Source: Polynucleobacter necessarius
Lineage (GTDB): Bacteria; Pseudomonadota; Gammaproteobacteria; Burkholderiales; Burkholderiaceae
DNA length: 64,000 nucleotides
Assembly: GCF_900096755.1 (NCBI RefSeq)
Contig: NZ_LT615227.1
Location: 899,515-963,514, forward strand
Reading direction: 5' to 3'
In this document: positions 1-7,979 of the stretch, piece by piece
How positions within the stretch are numbered: the first letter of the stretch is position 1
How the letters are laid out: each line of letters opens with the position of its first letter
Made by a program: the position numbers and the translations under genes
Notes under the pieces: model-generated
What the model was told of the DNA's origin: nothing
Seen by the model: only the letters and a program-made list of their open reading frames with translations
Database searches by the model: none

Positions 1-450
1 ATCAATTGATGCGATCACCAATAATATTCAGTTAGCTTTAGCGCCTGTTTTTTGCTAACCGCTGTTGCAACCTTGATTAATGCGATCTCAGGCCGCCTCG
101 CTAGATCAGTGGATCGTATGCGCACTATTCAGAGAGCAATCCAGATGGGTGAGGTTAAGGATGTGGCAGTGCTCGAGCATATGCGCAAAGAGGCGGATGA
201 AGCAAAGGTTAGAGGTCGTCTCTGCACAGCAGCTATCTTCTTTGACGTGCTCAGTGGTGTATTTATTTCCCTCACCGTATTAGAGCTATTCTTCTTTCAG
301 GCAGGGGCGGTGCGCTCTTTGCAAACAAGCTATGTCATTTGGACCTTTGTTTTGGACCTGATATCCTTTATGACATCCCTATCTATTGTTTTGGCTGAGG
401 TGGTTTATGCCTACAGATCTGCTGGCTGGAACCCTCCAAGACACTATTAA
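1..450 (+). pseudogene. DUF2721 family membrane protein, 5'-partial and frameshifted
   Basis: A small protein of unknown function that fits the DUF2721 family: a conserved N-terminal segment (ALAPVF then LLTAVATLINAISGRLARSVD), a charged stretch around KEADEAKVRGR, and two hydrophobic helices near the C-terminus (about residues 60-85 and 92-120 of the TTG-initiated reading). The second frame from base 2 reads IDAITNNIQLALAPVF and then hits TAA. The first frame picks up LLTAVATL from base 52. Adding one T to the T6 run at 48-53 joins them as APVFLLTAVATL, so the TTG at 52 is probably not a real start. The true start lies at or before the left edge. The lesion is either an assembly error or a real frameshift. 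Confidence 0.7.
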
Positions 451-498
451 TCCAATTTTTACTTTTAATATTCACTCTACGTACAAATAAGAATAACC

Positions 499-1434
499 AT
501 GAATAAAATCCTCATCACTGGTGGCGCTGGCTTTTTAGGTTCCCACCTTACCGAGAAACTACTCAAAGAAGGCAATGATGTCTTGGTAGTGGATAACTAC
601 TTCACGGGCTCCAAGGAGAACTTGGCCCATTTGTTGCCTAACCCCCGCTTAGAGCTCATGCGTCACGATGTGACCTTTCCACTCTATGTAGAAACCAATC
701 AGATTTATAACTTAGCCTGTCCAGCATCTCCGGTGCACTATCAATATGATCCAGTGCAAACTACCAAGACCAGCGTGCATGGCGCTATTAATATGCTTGG
801 CCTTGCTAAAAGAACAAGAGCTCGCATTTTGCAAGCTTCTACGAGCGAAGTTTATGGCGACCCAGAAGTGCATCCTCAGCCTGAAGCCTATTGGGGCAAA
901 GTAAACCCAATCGGTATTCGTTCTTGCTATGACGAAGGTAAGCGTTGTGCAGAAACCCTCTTTTTTGACTACAACCGCCAACACAACCTTGATATCAAAG
1001 TCGTACGCATCTTTAATACCTACGGCCCACGTATGCATCCTAACGATGGGCGCGTAGTGAGTAACTTTATTGTGCAAGCCTTACAAGGCGAAGACATCAC
1101 AATTTATGGTGATGGCCAACAAACTCGAAGTTTTTGCTATGTCGATGACTTGATTGATGCCATGGTCAAAATGATGAACTCTGAAGAAGGGTTTACAGGA
1201 CCAGTCAATATCGGCAATCCTGGTGAGTTCACAATGCTTCAGTTGGCTGAAACGATTCTCAAGCTCTCTGGCAGCAAATCCAAGATCATTCATCAACCAT
1301 TACCTTCTGATGATCCAAAGCAACGTCAACCGAATATCGAGTTAGCTAAGGCAAAGCTGGGTTGGCAGCCTAAGGTGCATTTAGAAGATGGCTTGAAAGA
1401 GACGATTGCCTACTTCAAGAAGGTAGTTGCTTAA
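499..1434 (+). CDS. uxs: UDP-glucuronate decarboxylase (UDP-xylose synthase), extended SDR
   Basis: Converts UDP-glucuronate to UDP-xylose in the cytoplasm with a tightly bound NAD cofactor, supplying a nucleotide sugar for surface glycans. The 311-residue protein is full length for bacterial UXS. The Rossmann motif GGAGFLG is at residues 8-14, the TSE catalytic segment at 115-117, and the YxxxK pair at Y144 and K148. [20 protein letters not shown] is the stretch characteristic of the UXS/ArnA-like branch. The stop overlaps the start of trmB, so the two are probably cotranscribed although functionally unrelated. It could be mistaken for a generic NAD-dependent epimerase, but the [10 protein letters not shown] stretch argues for the decarboxylase. 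Confidence 0.9.
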   Translation: MNKILITGGAGFLGSHLTEKLLKEGNDVLVVDNYFTGSKENLAHLLPNPRLELMRHDVTFPLYVETNQIYNLACPASPVHYQYDPVQTTKTSVHGAINMLGLAKRTRARILQASTSEVYGDPEVHPQPEAYWGKVNPIGIRSCYDEGKRCAETLFFDYNRQHNLDIKVVRIFNTYGPRMHPNDGRVVSNFIVQALQGEDITIYGDGQQTRSFCYVDDLIDAMVKMMNSEEGFTGPVNIGNPGEFTMLQLAETILKLSGSKSKIIHQPLPSDDPKQRQPNIELAKAKLGWQPKVHLEDGLKETIAYFKKVVA

Positions 1435-2242
1435 GTTGACGGTAGAGCATTCAAAAAATTTAGATAAGCGATTTGATCGCATTCGATCATTTGTTTTAAG
1501 GGCAGGTAGAACGACCGCTGGGCAACAGCGCGCCATTGATGAGCTAGGCCCAGAGTTTTTAATTCCATTTCAAGATCAGGTGCTGAACTTAGACGCTGCC
1601 TTTGGCGGCTCTAAAAACCCCAAGATCCTAGAGATTGGTTTTGGGATGGGCGAGACTACCGCCAAGATCGCAGCCCTCAGAACTCAAGATGATTTTTTAG
1701 CAATCGAAGTGCATCCACCAGGAGTAGGCGCGCTCCTGAAATTAATTGGTGAAAATAATCTCACCAATCTGAGGTTGATGCGCCATGATGCTGTCGAAGT
1801 TCTCGAGAAAATGCTCGCCCCAGAATCGCTTGATGGCATTCATATTTATTTTGCCGATCCATGGCACAAGAAGCGCCATCACAAGCGTCGCTTGATTCAG
1901 GCGGAGTTTGTAAAGCTCTTGGTGTCACGTTTAAAGCCGGGTGGCTATTTGCATCTAGCAACAGATTGGCATAACTATGCCGAGCAAATGCTCTTAGTGT
2001 TGAATGCCGAGCCTGTTTTAGTGAACACCTCAACCGAGTCAGTAAAAGTAGAAACTTTTACCGGGGAGGATGTCGCATTAGCTGATAAAGAGTCGAATGA
2101 ATTTAAGCCGACTCACGAGCAGTTGGATGCAATGCATCCGGGTTACGTTGAGAGACCAGTGTATCGGCCGTTAACCAAATTTGAGAACCGCGGCATCAAG
2201 CTGGGTCACGGCGTTTGGGACTTGGTTTACAGAAAAAAATAA
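1427..2242 (+). CDS. trmB: tRNA (guanine-N7)-methyltransferase TrmB
   Basis: SAM-dependent methyltransferase that makes m7G46 in the variable loop of tRNA. The SAM-binding motif [11 protein letters not shown] is near residue 70 and the family signature [14 protein letters not shown] near residue 142. [13 protein letters not shown] follows. At 271 residues it is a little longer than the E. coli enzyme, mainly at the N-terminus. Two TTG codons (1427 and 1436) could start it; both overlap or abut the uxs stop at 1432-1434, suggesting translational coupling. The C-terminal part ([20 protein letters not shown]) matches the usual end of TrmB. Confidence 0.92.
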   Translation: MLKLTVEHSKNLDKRFDRIRSFVLRAGRTTAGQQRAIDELGPEFLIPFQDQVLNLDAAFGGSKNPKILEIGFGMGETTAKIAALRTQDDFLAIEVHPPGVGALLKLIGENNLTNLRLMRHDAVEVLEKMLAPESLDGIHIYFADPWHKKRHHKRRLIQAEFVKLLVSRLKPGGYLHLATDWHNYAEQMLLVLNAEPVLVNTSTESVKVETFTGEDVALADKESNEFKPTHEQLDAMHPGYVERPVYRPLTKFENRGIKLGHGVWDLVYRKK

Positions 2243-2276
2243 TCAGCAGCAGATTTCAGGGAAGTAATGCGTCCCC

Positions 2277-3746
2277 TTATAAGCCGACGCAAACATATTT
2301 CATTTCCAAGTATTCATCCATGCCGTAGACGCTGCCTTCGCGTCCGAGCCCTGATTGCTTGATACCGCCAAATGGCGCAACTTCATTGGAGATAAGGCCA
2401 GTGTTGACGCCGACGATGCCATATTCGAGAGCCTCAGCTACTTTCCAGATGCGACCAATGTCACGGCTGTAGAAGTAAGACGCCAAACCGAATTGACTGT
2501 TATTGGCTAATTTGATCACCTCCTCATCGGACTCAAAGGGGATGACTGGCGCTACAGGACCAAAGGTTTCCTCTGTAGTGATGAGCATTGCATTTGTTAC
2601 ATTCGCCAAGATAGTGGGTTCGTAATAGTTCTTGCCTGGTATAGAGGCTTTGCCACCTGTGACTAATTTGGCGCCTTTACTGATGGCATCTGCAACGTGC
2701 TTCTCTACCTTCTTCAGCGCGGCAGTCTCAATGAGCGGGCCTTGTGTCACGCCAGACTCCATGCCATTACCTACCTTAATGGAGGCAATCGCTTTGGCAA
2801 ATTTTTCTACGAAGGTGTCTTGCACTTTTTTATGAACGTAGAAGCGATTGGCACACACGCACGTCTGACCAGAATTCCTAAATTTCGAACTCATGGCGCC
2901 ACTAACGGCTGCGTCAATGTCAGCATCTTCAAAAACAATAAAGGGTGCGTGACCACCTAACTCAAGCGCTAATTTTTTAACGGTGGGTGCACATTGTTCC
3001 ATCAGAATTCGACCCACCTCTGTAGATCCCGTAAAGGAGAGATGACGAACAGTAGGTGAGGCACATAAGGTTTTGCCAATTGCAATGGATTGATTTGCAT
3101 CAGCAGTCAGAATATTAATCACACCATGAGGAATGCCAGCACGTTCTGCCAGCTCTAAGGCGGACAAAGGGGTTGGCTCTGCAGGTTTAATCACAATCGT
3201 GCAACCAGCCGCTAGTGCAGGTGCAATTTTGCGAGTAATCACCGCAATCGGAAAGTTCCAAGGGGTGATTGCAACACAAACGCCAATCGGTTGCTTTAAG
3301 ACCATCAGGCGTTTATCGCTCCAGGTGGTGCTGGGGATTGCACCGGATACTCGTTTTGCTTCTTCGGCAAACCATTCCACAAACGAAGCGCCATAAGCAA
3401 CTTCGCCAGCAGCTTCAGTCAGCGGCTTACCTTGTTCGATGGTCATCAGCGTCGCAAGATCGCTTGTATTGGCGATGATGAGATCAAACCATTTGCGCAT
3501 GATCTGCGCACGTTCTTTGCCGGTCTTTGCGCGCCACGCTGGAAGCGCATGTTCAGCAGCGCTAATCGCTAACTCGGAATCCCCGCTGCTGAGATTAGTA
3601 ACTTGTGCAATCAATTCATCGGTCGCTGGATTGGTGACGGCAAAAGTGTCGCCACTAGATGCTTTAATCCATTTGCCATTGATATAGGTCTCTTCTTTAA
3701 ACAGGCTGGAGTCTTTAAGAAGCGTACGAATATCGATTTTTTGCAT
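2277..3746 (-). CDS. gabD: succinate-semialdehyde dehydrogenase (NAD(P)+)
   Basis: Oxidises succinate semialdehyde to succinate at the end of the GABA shunt; a cytoplasmic member of the aldehyde dehydrogenase superfamily. The 489-residue length is normal for GabD. Visible signatures are TPWNFPIAVITRKIAPALAA in the cofactor region, the catalytic-glutamate motif LELGGHAPF, and the catalytic cysteine in NSGQTCVCANRFYV. The C-terminal GGIKQSGLGREGS is typical of the GabD branch rather than of other aldehyde dehydrogenases. It converges on trmB with a 34-base gap in which I see no clear terminator. No gabT or gabP is adjacent, so substrate assignment rests on sequence alone. Confidence 0.9.
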   Translation of the reverse strand: MQKIDIRTLLKDSSLFKEETYINGKWIKASSGDTFAVTNPATDELIAQVTNLSSGDSELAISAAEHALPAWRAKTGKERAQIMRKWFDLIIANTSDLATLMTIEQGKPLTEAAGEVAYGASFVEWFAEEAKRVSGAIPSTTWSDKRLMVLKQPIGVCVAITPWNFPIAVITRKIAPALAAGCTIVIKPAEPTPLSALELAERAGIPHGVINILTADANQSIAIGKTLCASPTVRHLSFTGSTEVGRILMEQCAPTVKKLALELGGHAPFIVFEDADIDAAVSGAMSSKFRNSGQTCVCANRFYVHKKVQDTFVEKFAKAIASIKVGNGMESGVTQGPLIETAALKKVEKHVADAISKGAKLVTGGKASIPGKNYYEPTILANVTNAMLITTEETFGPVAPVIPFESDEEVIKLANNSQFGLASYFYSRDIGRIWKVAEALEYGIVGVNTGLISNEVAPFGGIKQSGLGREGSVYGMDEYLEMKYVCVGL

Positions 3747-3821
3747 GGTGAGCTTGCCAATAAAAGGTCGGTGACGAGTAAAAACGGGTCAATAAATAAT
3801 ATGCTTATTCTAGTCCTGAAC

Positions 3822-3857
3822 AAAAGAAAAAGCCTCCGAGCCGAGGGCCAGGAGGCT
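3822..3857 (-). terminator. rho-independent terminator downstream of nusB
   Basis: On the minus strand the sequence forms a 7-bp stem AGCCTCC/GGAGGCT (3851-3857 with 3831-3837), followed by a T-rich tract (the A-rich plus-strand bases 3822-3830). It lies 26 bases after the nusB stop and should end the ribBA-ribH-nusB transcript. Confidence 0.8.
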
Positions 3858-3882
3858 AGGTTTACTGCTGGTGAACGCCGTT

Positions 3883-4404
3883 TTAGTTTGCTTTAGTTTC
3901 AGCGCTACGTAACTTTTGGGCCAACAGGTCTAAAACACCGTTAACGTATTTATGACCATCAGTGCCGCCAAAAGTTTTGGCTAGTTCAACCGCTTCGTTG
4001 ATAGCCACTTTGTAGGGTGCCGAGAGATCCGCCGCTAGCTCATAAGTGCCAATCAGAAGGGCTGCATGCTCTACTGGGGAGAGTTCATTGATAGGGCGAT
4101 CTAAAGCTGGGGTAATGATCGCTTCTAATTCATCAGTGCGATTTAAAACGCCGTCGAAAATGCCTTGAAAGAGTTCTAACTGGCAGCGACGGAAAGCTGG
4201 ATCTTCAGAAAGTTGCTTCGCGATTGCAGCGCTATTGGGCAAGCTGCCCGCACGACGCATTACCAAACTTTGATAAACACCTTGTAGAGCGTATTCCCGG
4301 GCGCGACGACGAGGCGTCAGAGAGCGCTTTGGTGCTGCTGGCTGCGCATCTTTTGCCGCTTGGGTGTTTGGAGGCGTAAGAGGAGGTTTAGGCATGTCAG
4401 TCAT
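3883..4404 (-). CDS. nusB: transcription antitermination factor NusB
   Basis: Binds boxA RNA with NusE (S10) and supports antitermination on rRNA operons. The 173-residue protein has the all-helical NusB fold signature: RRRAREYALQGVYQ at the start of the domain, ELEAIITPALDRPINELSPVE in the middle and YKVAINEAVELAKTFGGTDGHKYVNGVLD near the end. The first 30 residues are a Pro/Ala-rich extension. Its ATG overlaps the stop of ribH by one base, so it is the last gene of a ribBA-ribH-nusB operon, an arrangement common in proteobacteria. A strong terminator follows. Confidence 0.95.
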   Translation of the reverse strand: MTDMPKPPLTPPNTQAAKDAQPAAPKRSLTPRRRAREYALQGVYQSLVMRRAGSLPNSAAIAKQLSEDPAFRRCQLELFQGIFDGVLNRTDELEAIITPALDRPINELSPVEHAALLIGTYELAADLSAPYKVAINEAVELAKTFGGTDGHKYVNGVLDLLAQKLRSAETKAN

Positions 4405-4916
4405 TACGCTTCGCTAGGGTTAATTTCAATATCGATATCTGGTGTGAGGGCTAATGCGAGATTGGCCATCTCAACTACCGCTTTAGCGCAGTCAGCGCCT
4501 TTTACATTGACGCGAACTTGGGCTTGCTCATCGGTATCACAAGTTAAAACGCCATTGGCAATTGGAAGACCAGATTCAATCGAGATGCGCGTGATGCCGG
4601 CAGCAGACTCATTGGACACCAACTCAAAGTGATGCGTCTCACCACGAATCACTGCGCCTAAAGCTACTAAACCATCAAACTCACCAGTCTCAGCAAGTTT
4701 TTGTAATGCAATAGGAATTTCCAGTGCGCCAGGAACGGTAACTAATTTGATGTCTGATTGTGAAACACCTAAATTGATGAGTTCATGAATGCAGGCAGTA
4801 GTTAAAGCTACGCAATGGCCTTCATTAAATCGAGCTTGCACGATAGCAATACGTAAATCTTGGCCATTCAGATCTGCTTCTAGTACGCCAACAAAGTCAT
4901 TATTTGAATTAGTCAT
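4404..4916 (-). CDS. ribH: 6,7-dimethyl-8-ribityllumazine synthase
   Basis: Condenses 5-amino-6-ribitylaminouracil with 3,4-dihydroxy-2-butanone 4-phosphate to give lumazine, the penultimate step of riboflavin synthesis; the enzyme forms large oligomers. Key motifs are present: ARFNEGHC near residue 28, [15 protein letters not shown] near residue 61, and the active-site [14 protein letters not shown] near residue 86. The length of 170 residues is normal. It lies between ribBA (16-base gap) and nusB (one-base overlap) and is evidently cotranscribed with both. Confidence 0.96.
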   Translation of the reverse strand: MTNSNNDFVGVLEADLNGQDLRIAIVQARFNEGHCVALTTACIHELINLGVSQSDIKLVTVPGALEIPIALQKLAETGEFDGLVALGAVIRGETHHFELVSNESAAGITRISIESGLPIANGVLTCDTDEQAQVRVNVKGADCAKAVVEMANLALALTPDIDIEINPSEA

Positions 4917-4932
4917 GATATTTTTTTAAGAA

Positions 4933-6066
4933 TTAAGGTTGATAAGGGGTATAGCCAGTCACTTCAAGCTTATAGCCTGAAAGACTTGGAACGGGGCTAG
5001 GGTTATTAGCAAGTAAACGCATTTTGCCGACGCCGATGTCCTTCAGAATCTGAGCGCCAATGCCATAGCTTCTGAAGTCTGTCTTGCGAGCCAAAGGCAT
5101 TTGTGCATCACCTTGAGATTGGTTGAGCTTTTGAAATTGAGCAAGCCAATCTTCATTATTGGGTGCGGCAATACCAGCTGCATTGAGTAAGACGGCAACA
5201 CCAGAAGATGAGGCAGCAATCTTTTGCAGGGCTTGGGCTAGCGGCCAAGAGTGTGTGCTGATTTGAGAATCTAAGAAATCCAATACTGTCACTGGCTCAT
5301 GAACGCGCACGAGCGTCTCTTGCGCTTCAGAAGGTTTGCCATGAACTAAGGCGATATGCATGCATGAGCTTGGAGTGTCGCGATAAACAATACCATCGAA
5401 CTTGCCCCAAGGTGTGATGAATTCGCGAGTGCCTTCGCGCACCACAATGCTTTCGTGTTGGCTGCGATATTGAATGAGATCGGCAATACTGCCAATCTTG
5501 AGTTGATGTTCTTTGGCAAATTCCAACAAGTCTGGTAGACGAGCCATGCTGCCATCATCTTTCATGATTTCGCAAATCACGGATGTGGGTGAGCAACCTG
5601 CCATGGCGGCAAGATCGCAACCTGCTTCGGTATGGCCTGAGCGAATTAATACGCCACCAGGTTGCGCCATCAAAGGGAAGATATGACCAGGCTGAACTAA
5701 ATCGCTTGGCTTGGCATTGGGTGCAACTGCCGTTTTAATTGTCAGAGCACGATCTGCTGCTGAGATGCCGGTTGTAACGCCGGTAGCAGCTTCAATGGAG
5801 ACTGTGAAATTGGTACCCATCGAAGTGCCGTTGTCGCGCACCATCAAAGGAAGATTGAGTTGTTGGCAACGCTCACGAGTGAGGGTTAGGCAAATGAGTC
5901 CGCGACCATGTTTGGCCATGAAATTGACTGCTTCTGCTGTGACATGGTCAGCGGCCAATACGAGATCGCCTTCATTTTCGCGATCTTCTTCATCAACCAG
6001 AATGACCATCTTGCCGGCACGGAGGTCGGCAATGATTTCTTCTGTGGAGGCAAGGGTATTTGGCAT
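4933..6066 (-). CDS. ribBA: 3,4-dihydroxy-2-butanone-4-phosphate synthase with degenerate GTP cyclohydrolase II-like domain
   Basis: The N-terminal domain (about residues 1-200) makes 3,4-dihydroxy-2-butanone 4-phosphate from ribulose 5-phosphate. It has the metal-binding segment DEEDRENEGDLVLAADHV at residues 25-42 and the later RSGHTEAGCDLAAMAG. The C-terminal domain (about 205-377) resembles GTP cyclohydrolase II but I cannot find the zinc-binding HSECLTGD...RCDCG motif. The region instead reads VRVHEPVTVLDFLDSQISTHSWP. This matches the RibBX type known in many proteobacteria, in which only the RibB half is active. A separate RibA would then be needed and is not in this window. First gene of ribBA-ribH-nusB. 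Confidence 0.93.
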   Translation of the reverse strand: MPNTLASTEEIIADLRAGKMVILVDEEDRENEGDLVLAADHVTAEAVNFMAKHGRGLICLTLTRERCQQLNLPLMVRDNGTSMGTNFTVSIEAATGVTTGISAADRALTIKTAVAPNAKPSDLVQPGHIFPLMAQPGGVLIRSGHTEAGCDLAAMAGCSPTSVICEIMKDDGSMARLPDLLEFAKEHQLKIGSIADLIQYRSQHESIVVREGTREFITPWGKFDGIVYRDTPSSCMHIALVHGKPSEAQETLVRVHEPVTVLDFLDSQISTHSWPLAQALQKIAASSSGVAVLLNAAGIAAPNNEDWLAQFQKLNQSQGDAQMPLARKTDFRSYGIGAQILKDIGVGKMRLLANNPSPVPSLSGYKLEVTGYTPYQP

Positions 6067-6159
6067 GGCCCTCTATTTTAAGCTGAGGAGCCCCTCTTTG
6101 TTGGTGCTTACAGCAATATCCTCGCTTTCTGACGGCAAGAGCCTTGGCCGGCTGTTTTC

Positions 6160-6495
6160 ATGGCCAGCAGGCATTGGGAAAATGAGGGGGTGCTCAGTCC
6201 ACCGACAAATCCCCCCCACTTTCCAGATCACCCCGGGAATGGCTTTATTTTGATCGAGGTTTTAGTAGCGATGAGCTTAATTTTGGGTGCATGGATGAAC
6301 TTGATTCAAAGCTACCAGGTCTTGGGTTTGAAATTAATGCAACAAGAGAAGCAAAGAGCACTCATTAGAAAGGAGCAGGATGTTTTTGAAAGCGGCCTCA
6401 TGGTTAAGAGCTTAAGCAATGAGCCTATTGGAATTTCTGGTCGGACTCACTTTGTGTACGCTTCTACTAAACCCGCTACTCAAATCCAGCGCTGA
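6160..6495 (+). CDS. minor type IV prepilin, PilV-like
   Basis: Contains a class-III prepilin signal: a glycine followed by FILIEVLVAMSLILGAW, with the conserved glutamate at +5 and the hydrophobic helix that anchors the pilin in the inner membrane. PilV-like minor pilins help prime pilus assembly. The ATG at 6160 gives an unusually long leader of about 31 residues; the GTG at 6190 is an alternative start. The last third (after RKEQDVFESG) overlaps the next gene by over 70 bases and does not look pilin-like, so the 3' end may be frameshifted near the T5 run around 6382-6386. It opens a four-gene pilin cluster between the two riboflavin loci. Confidence 0.6.
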   Translation: MASRHWENEGVLSPPTNPPHFPDHPGNGFILIEVLVAMSLILGAWMNLIQSYQVLGLKLMQQEKQRALIRKEQDVFESGLMVKSLSNEPIGISGRTHFVYASTKPATQIQR

Positions 6496-7072
6496 TTTAG
6501 TTGCCAAGCAAATTCAGTATGAAAAAACGCAAGCGCTGATCGCTGAGGCTGATCGCGCATTTGAATTAATTGGGCGGGCAATTCGGATGGCGGGTTATCA
6601 AAATAGTAAAACCCGTGATCAACAGAAAAAACCGAAGAGGGAAAATTTCAAGAAAGTTCAATATATAGAAGTGCAAAAAAGAGCTGGCTATCGCGGCTCT
6701 GATGCATTGTTTATTCGCCACGAATTATCGGATGGCATCGATTTTGATTGCATTGGAAATACGCTTACGCAAGAGCGCACCAAAAGTCATCTGGCTCTGC
6801 AAGGTTTTTTAGTAAACCGACGGGCATCGCTGCCTAAGGGTACAAAAGCTAATGGAGGATCATTGATCTGCCAATCATTAGATCGTCAGGGCCGTCTACA
6901 AAACACAACCCTCATGAATGGCGTTGATGGCCTGTGGATACAAGAGATAAGCTCTGCTTCGGGCAAGTTTTCGCCGGATCAGAGTTTATTCAAAGTTTCA
7001 TTACTCATGACCGATGGGGCCCAAGTAAACATTCAGCTTGAGCGGGTTTTTGCTACCCGAAATTTCTTGTGA
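6419..7072 (+). CDS. minor type IV prepilin, PilW-like, with interrupted leader
   Basis: The hydrophobic segment MSLLEFLVGLTLCTLLLNP has glutamate at +5, as in PilW, and the rest is a periplasmic pilin-like domain. A better start exists at ATG 6380, preceded by AGGAG at 6371-6375. It reads MFLKAASWLRA, then TAA at 6413-6415, then A-MSLLEF. A leader ending in alanine directly before MSLLE would be a proper prepilin leader, so the TAA probably replaces a sense codon such as CAA. As it stands, translation from 6419 gives a leaderless product that prepilin peptidase could not process. The gene may therefore be inactive. Its stop overlaps the next start (GTGA). Confidence 0.65.
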   Translation: MSLLEFLVGLTLCTLLLNPLLKSSADLVAKQIQYEKTQALIAEADRAFELIGRAIRMAGYQNSKTRDQQKKPKRENFKKVQYIEVQKRAGYRGSDALFIRHELSDGIDFDCIGNTLTQERTKSHLALQGFLVNRRASLPKGTKANGGSLICQSLDRQGRLQNTTLMNGVDGLWIQEISSASGKFSPDQSLFKVSLLMTDGAQVNIQLERVFATRNFL

Positions 7073-7398
7073 TTTTGGCTTGGGTTATTTCTCCATTGCT
7101 CTTGGGTTCTGCTTTGGTCAATCAATTGGAGCGACTGGCAACTTTGCGTATCGTTGAAGTAAATAGCATAAAGGTTGCGCATGCGAATTTCGTCGCCGCA
7201 GAAAAAGCTGTCTTGCAATGCGAAAAATCTATTTCAAATTTATCGACACTTGAAGAAAATCACTGCTTCATAGAACCTGTAGGAAAAAATCTTTGGCGTA
7301 TTACTAGTAAAGAAAAACCATCGGTCCAAATTCATGTTCGGGTAGATGAAAAATCAGGTTTAACTAAACGCCTCAATTGGCGACAAGTATTTGAATAA
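7069..7398 (+). CDS. short pilus-assembly (PilX-like) protein
   Basis: A 109-residue protein with an N-terminal hydrophobic segment (ILAWVISPLLLGSALV) and a small soluble domain containing two cysteines (C49 and C63) that could form a disulfide. I do not recognise it by sequence alone. The position, between PilW-like and FimT-like genes, and the overlap with both (GTGA at the 5' end) suggest a PilX-like minor pilin or assembly protein. No classical G-F-T-L-x-E prepilin motif is visible, so the leader may be truncated or the protein may not be processed. Confidence 0.5.
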   Translation: MILAWVISPLLLGSALVNQLERLATLRIVEVNSIKVAHANFVAAEKAVLQCEKSISNLSTLEENHCFIEPVGKNLWRITSKEKPSVQIHVRVDEKSGLTKRLNWRQVFE

Positions 7399-7963
7399 GT
7401 ATTATCAGTGGGCCCCTAATCCAGAAGCCGGATTTACTTTACTTGAACTCATGGCGGTGGTGTTGATGATTGCCATGATGGCTGTAATTACTATGCCACT
7501 GTTGCAAGCGCAAGTTGCCGCTCGAGAAATCGATTCCATAGCGAGGCGCTTCATTGCGCACGCACATTTTTCTCGTCAGCTCGCTTTATATCTTGGTGAA
7601 TCAGTTACGCTATCCCCGCTTGAAGATCATGGTTGGGAAGGGGGTTGGGTGAGTCAACGTGGACGTGTTGCCAGAAAGCCTCTAGCCCAATGCTCGGCAA
7701 AGCGATGGTTGTCCCATGGTCATATTGATCCTGTCTATTTCAAGCTTGGCGGTAAACAATTTATTGATCCCCACTCTGGCAAGAGAGGCATTCTGTTTAA
7801 TGCAGCAGGCGCAGCAAAAACGGCTCAGGGCGGTTTTGTGGCCAACCGCCTCATCTTGGGTCATTCGACGAGCCATAACGGCCTGGAGAGACACCTGATT
7901 TTAGGTAGTGGTGGGCGTTGGCGTATCTGTGACCCGGCGCGGGATGCAAAGCGCTGTCATTGA
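7391..7963 (+). CDS. GspH/FimT-family minor pseudopilin
   Basis: Carries a clear class-III leader: MNKYYQWAPNPEAG, cleaved before FTLLELMAVVLMIAMMAVIT, with Glu at +5. The C-terminal part (LILGHSTSHNGLERHLILGS then GRWRICDPARDAKRC) is typical of the GspH/FimT domain, in which a late cysteine pair is common. It starts with TTG at 7391 inside the end of the preceding gene. It closes the minor pilin cluster, and ribD starts only 16 bases downstream. Confidence 0.78.
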   Translation: MNKYYQWAPNPEAGFTLLELMAVVLMIAMMAVITMPLLQAQVAAREIDSIARRFIAHAHFSRQLALYLGESVTLSPLEDHGWEGGWVSQRGRVARKPLAQCSAKRWLSHGHIDPVYFKLGGKQFIDPHSGKRGILFNAAGAAKTAQGGFVANRLILGHSTSHNGLERHLILGSGGRWRICDPARDAKRCH

Positions 7964-7979
7964 ATGGTTTAATAGACCC

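Noticed and set aside
712..1077. ORF of 121 codons on the minus strand within uxs
   Set aside because: Antisense to a well-conserved gene, with no start site or family resemblance; a shadow ORF.
6067..6159. FMN riboswitch before ribBA
   Set aside because: The gap is only about 90 bases and shows none of the conserved RFN-element segments I would expect.
7908..7979. Longer N-terminus for RibD from a start at 7908
   Set aside because: It would overlap the FimT-like gene by 56 bases, and the extra residues are not RibD-like; ATG 7980 fits the family.
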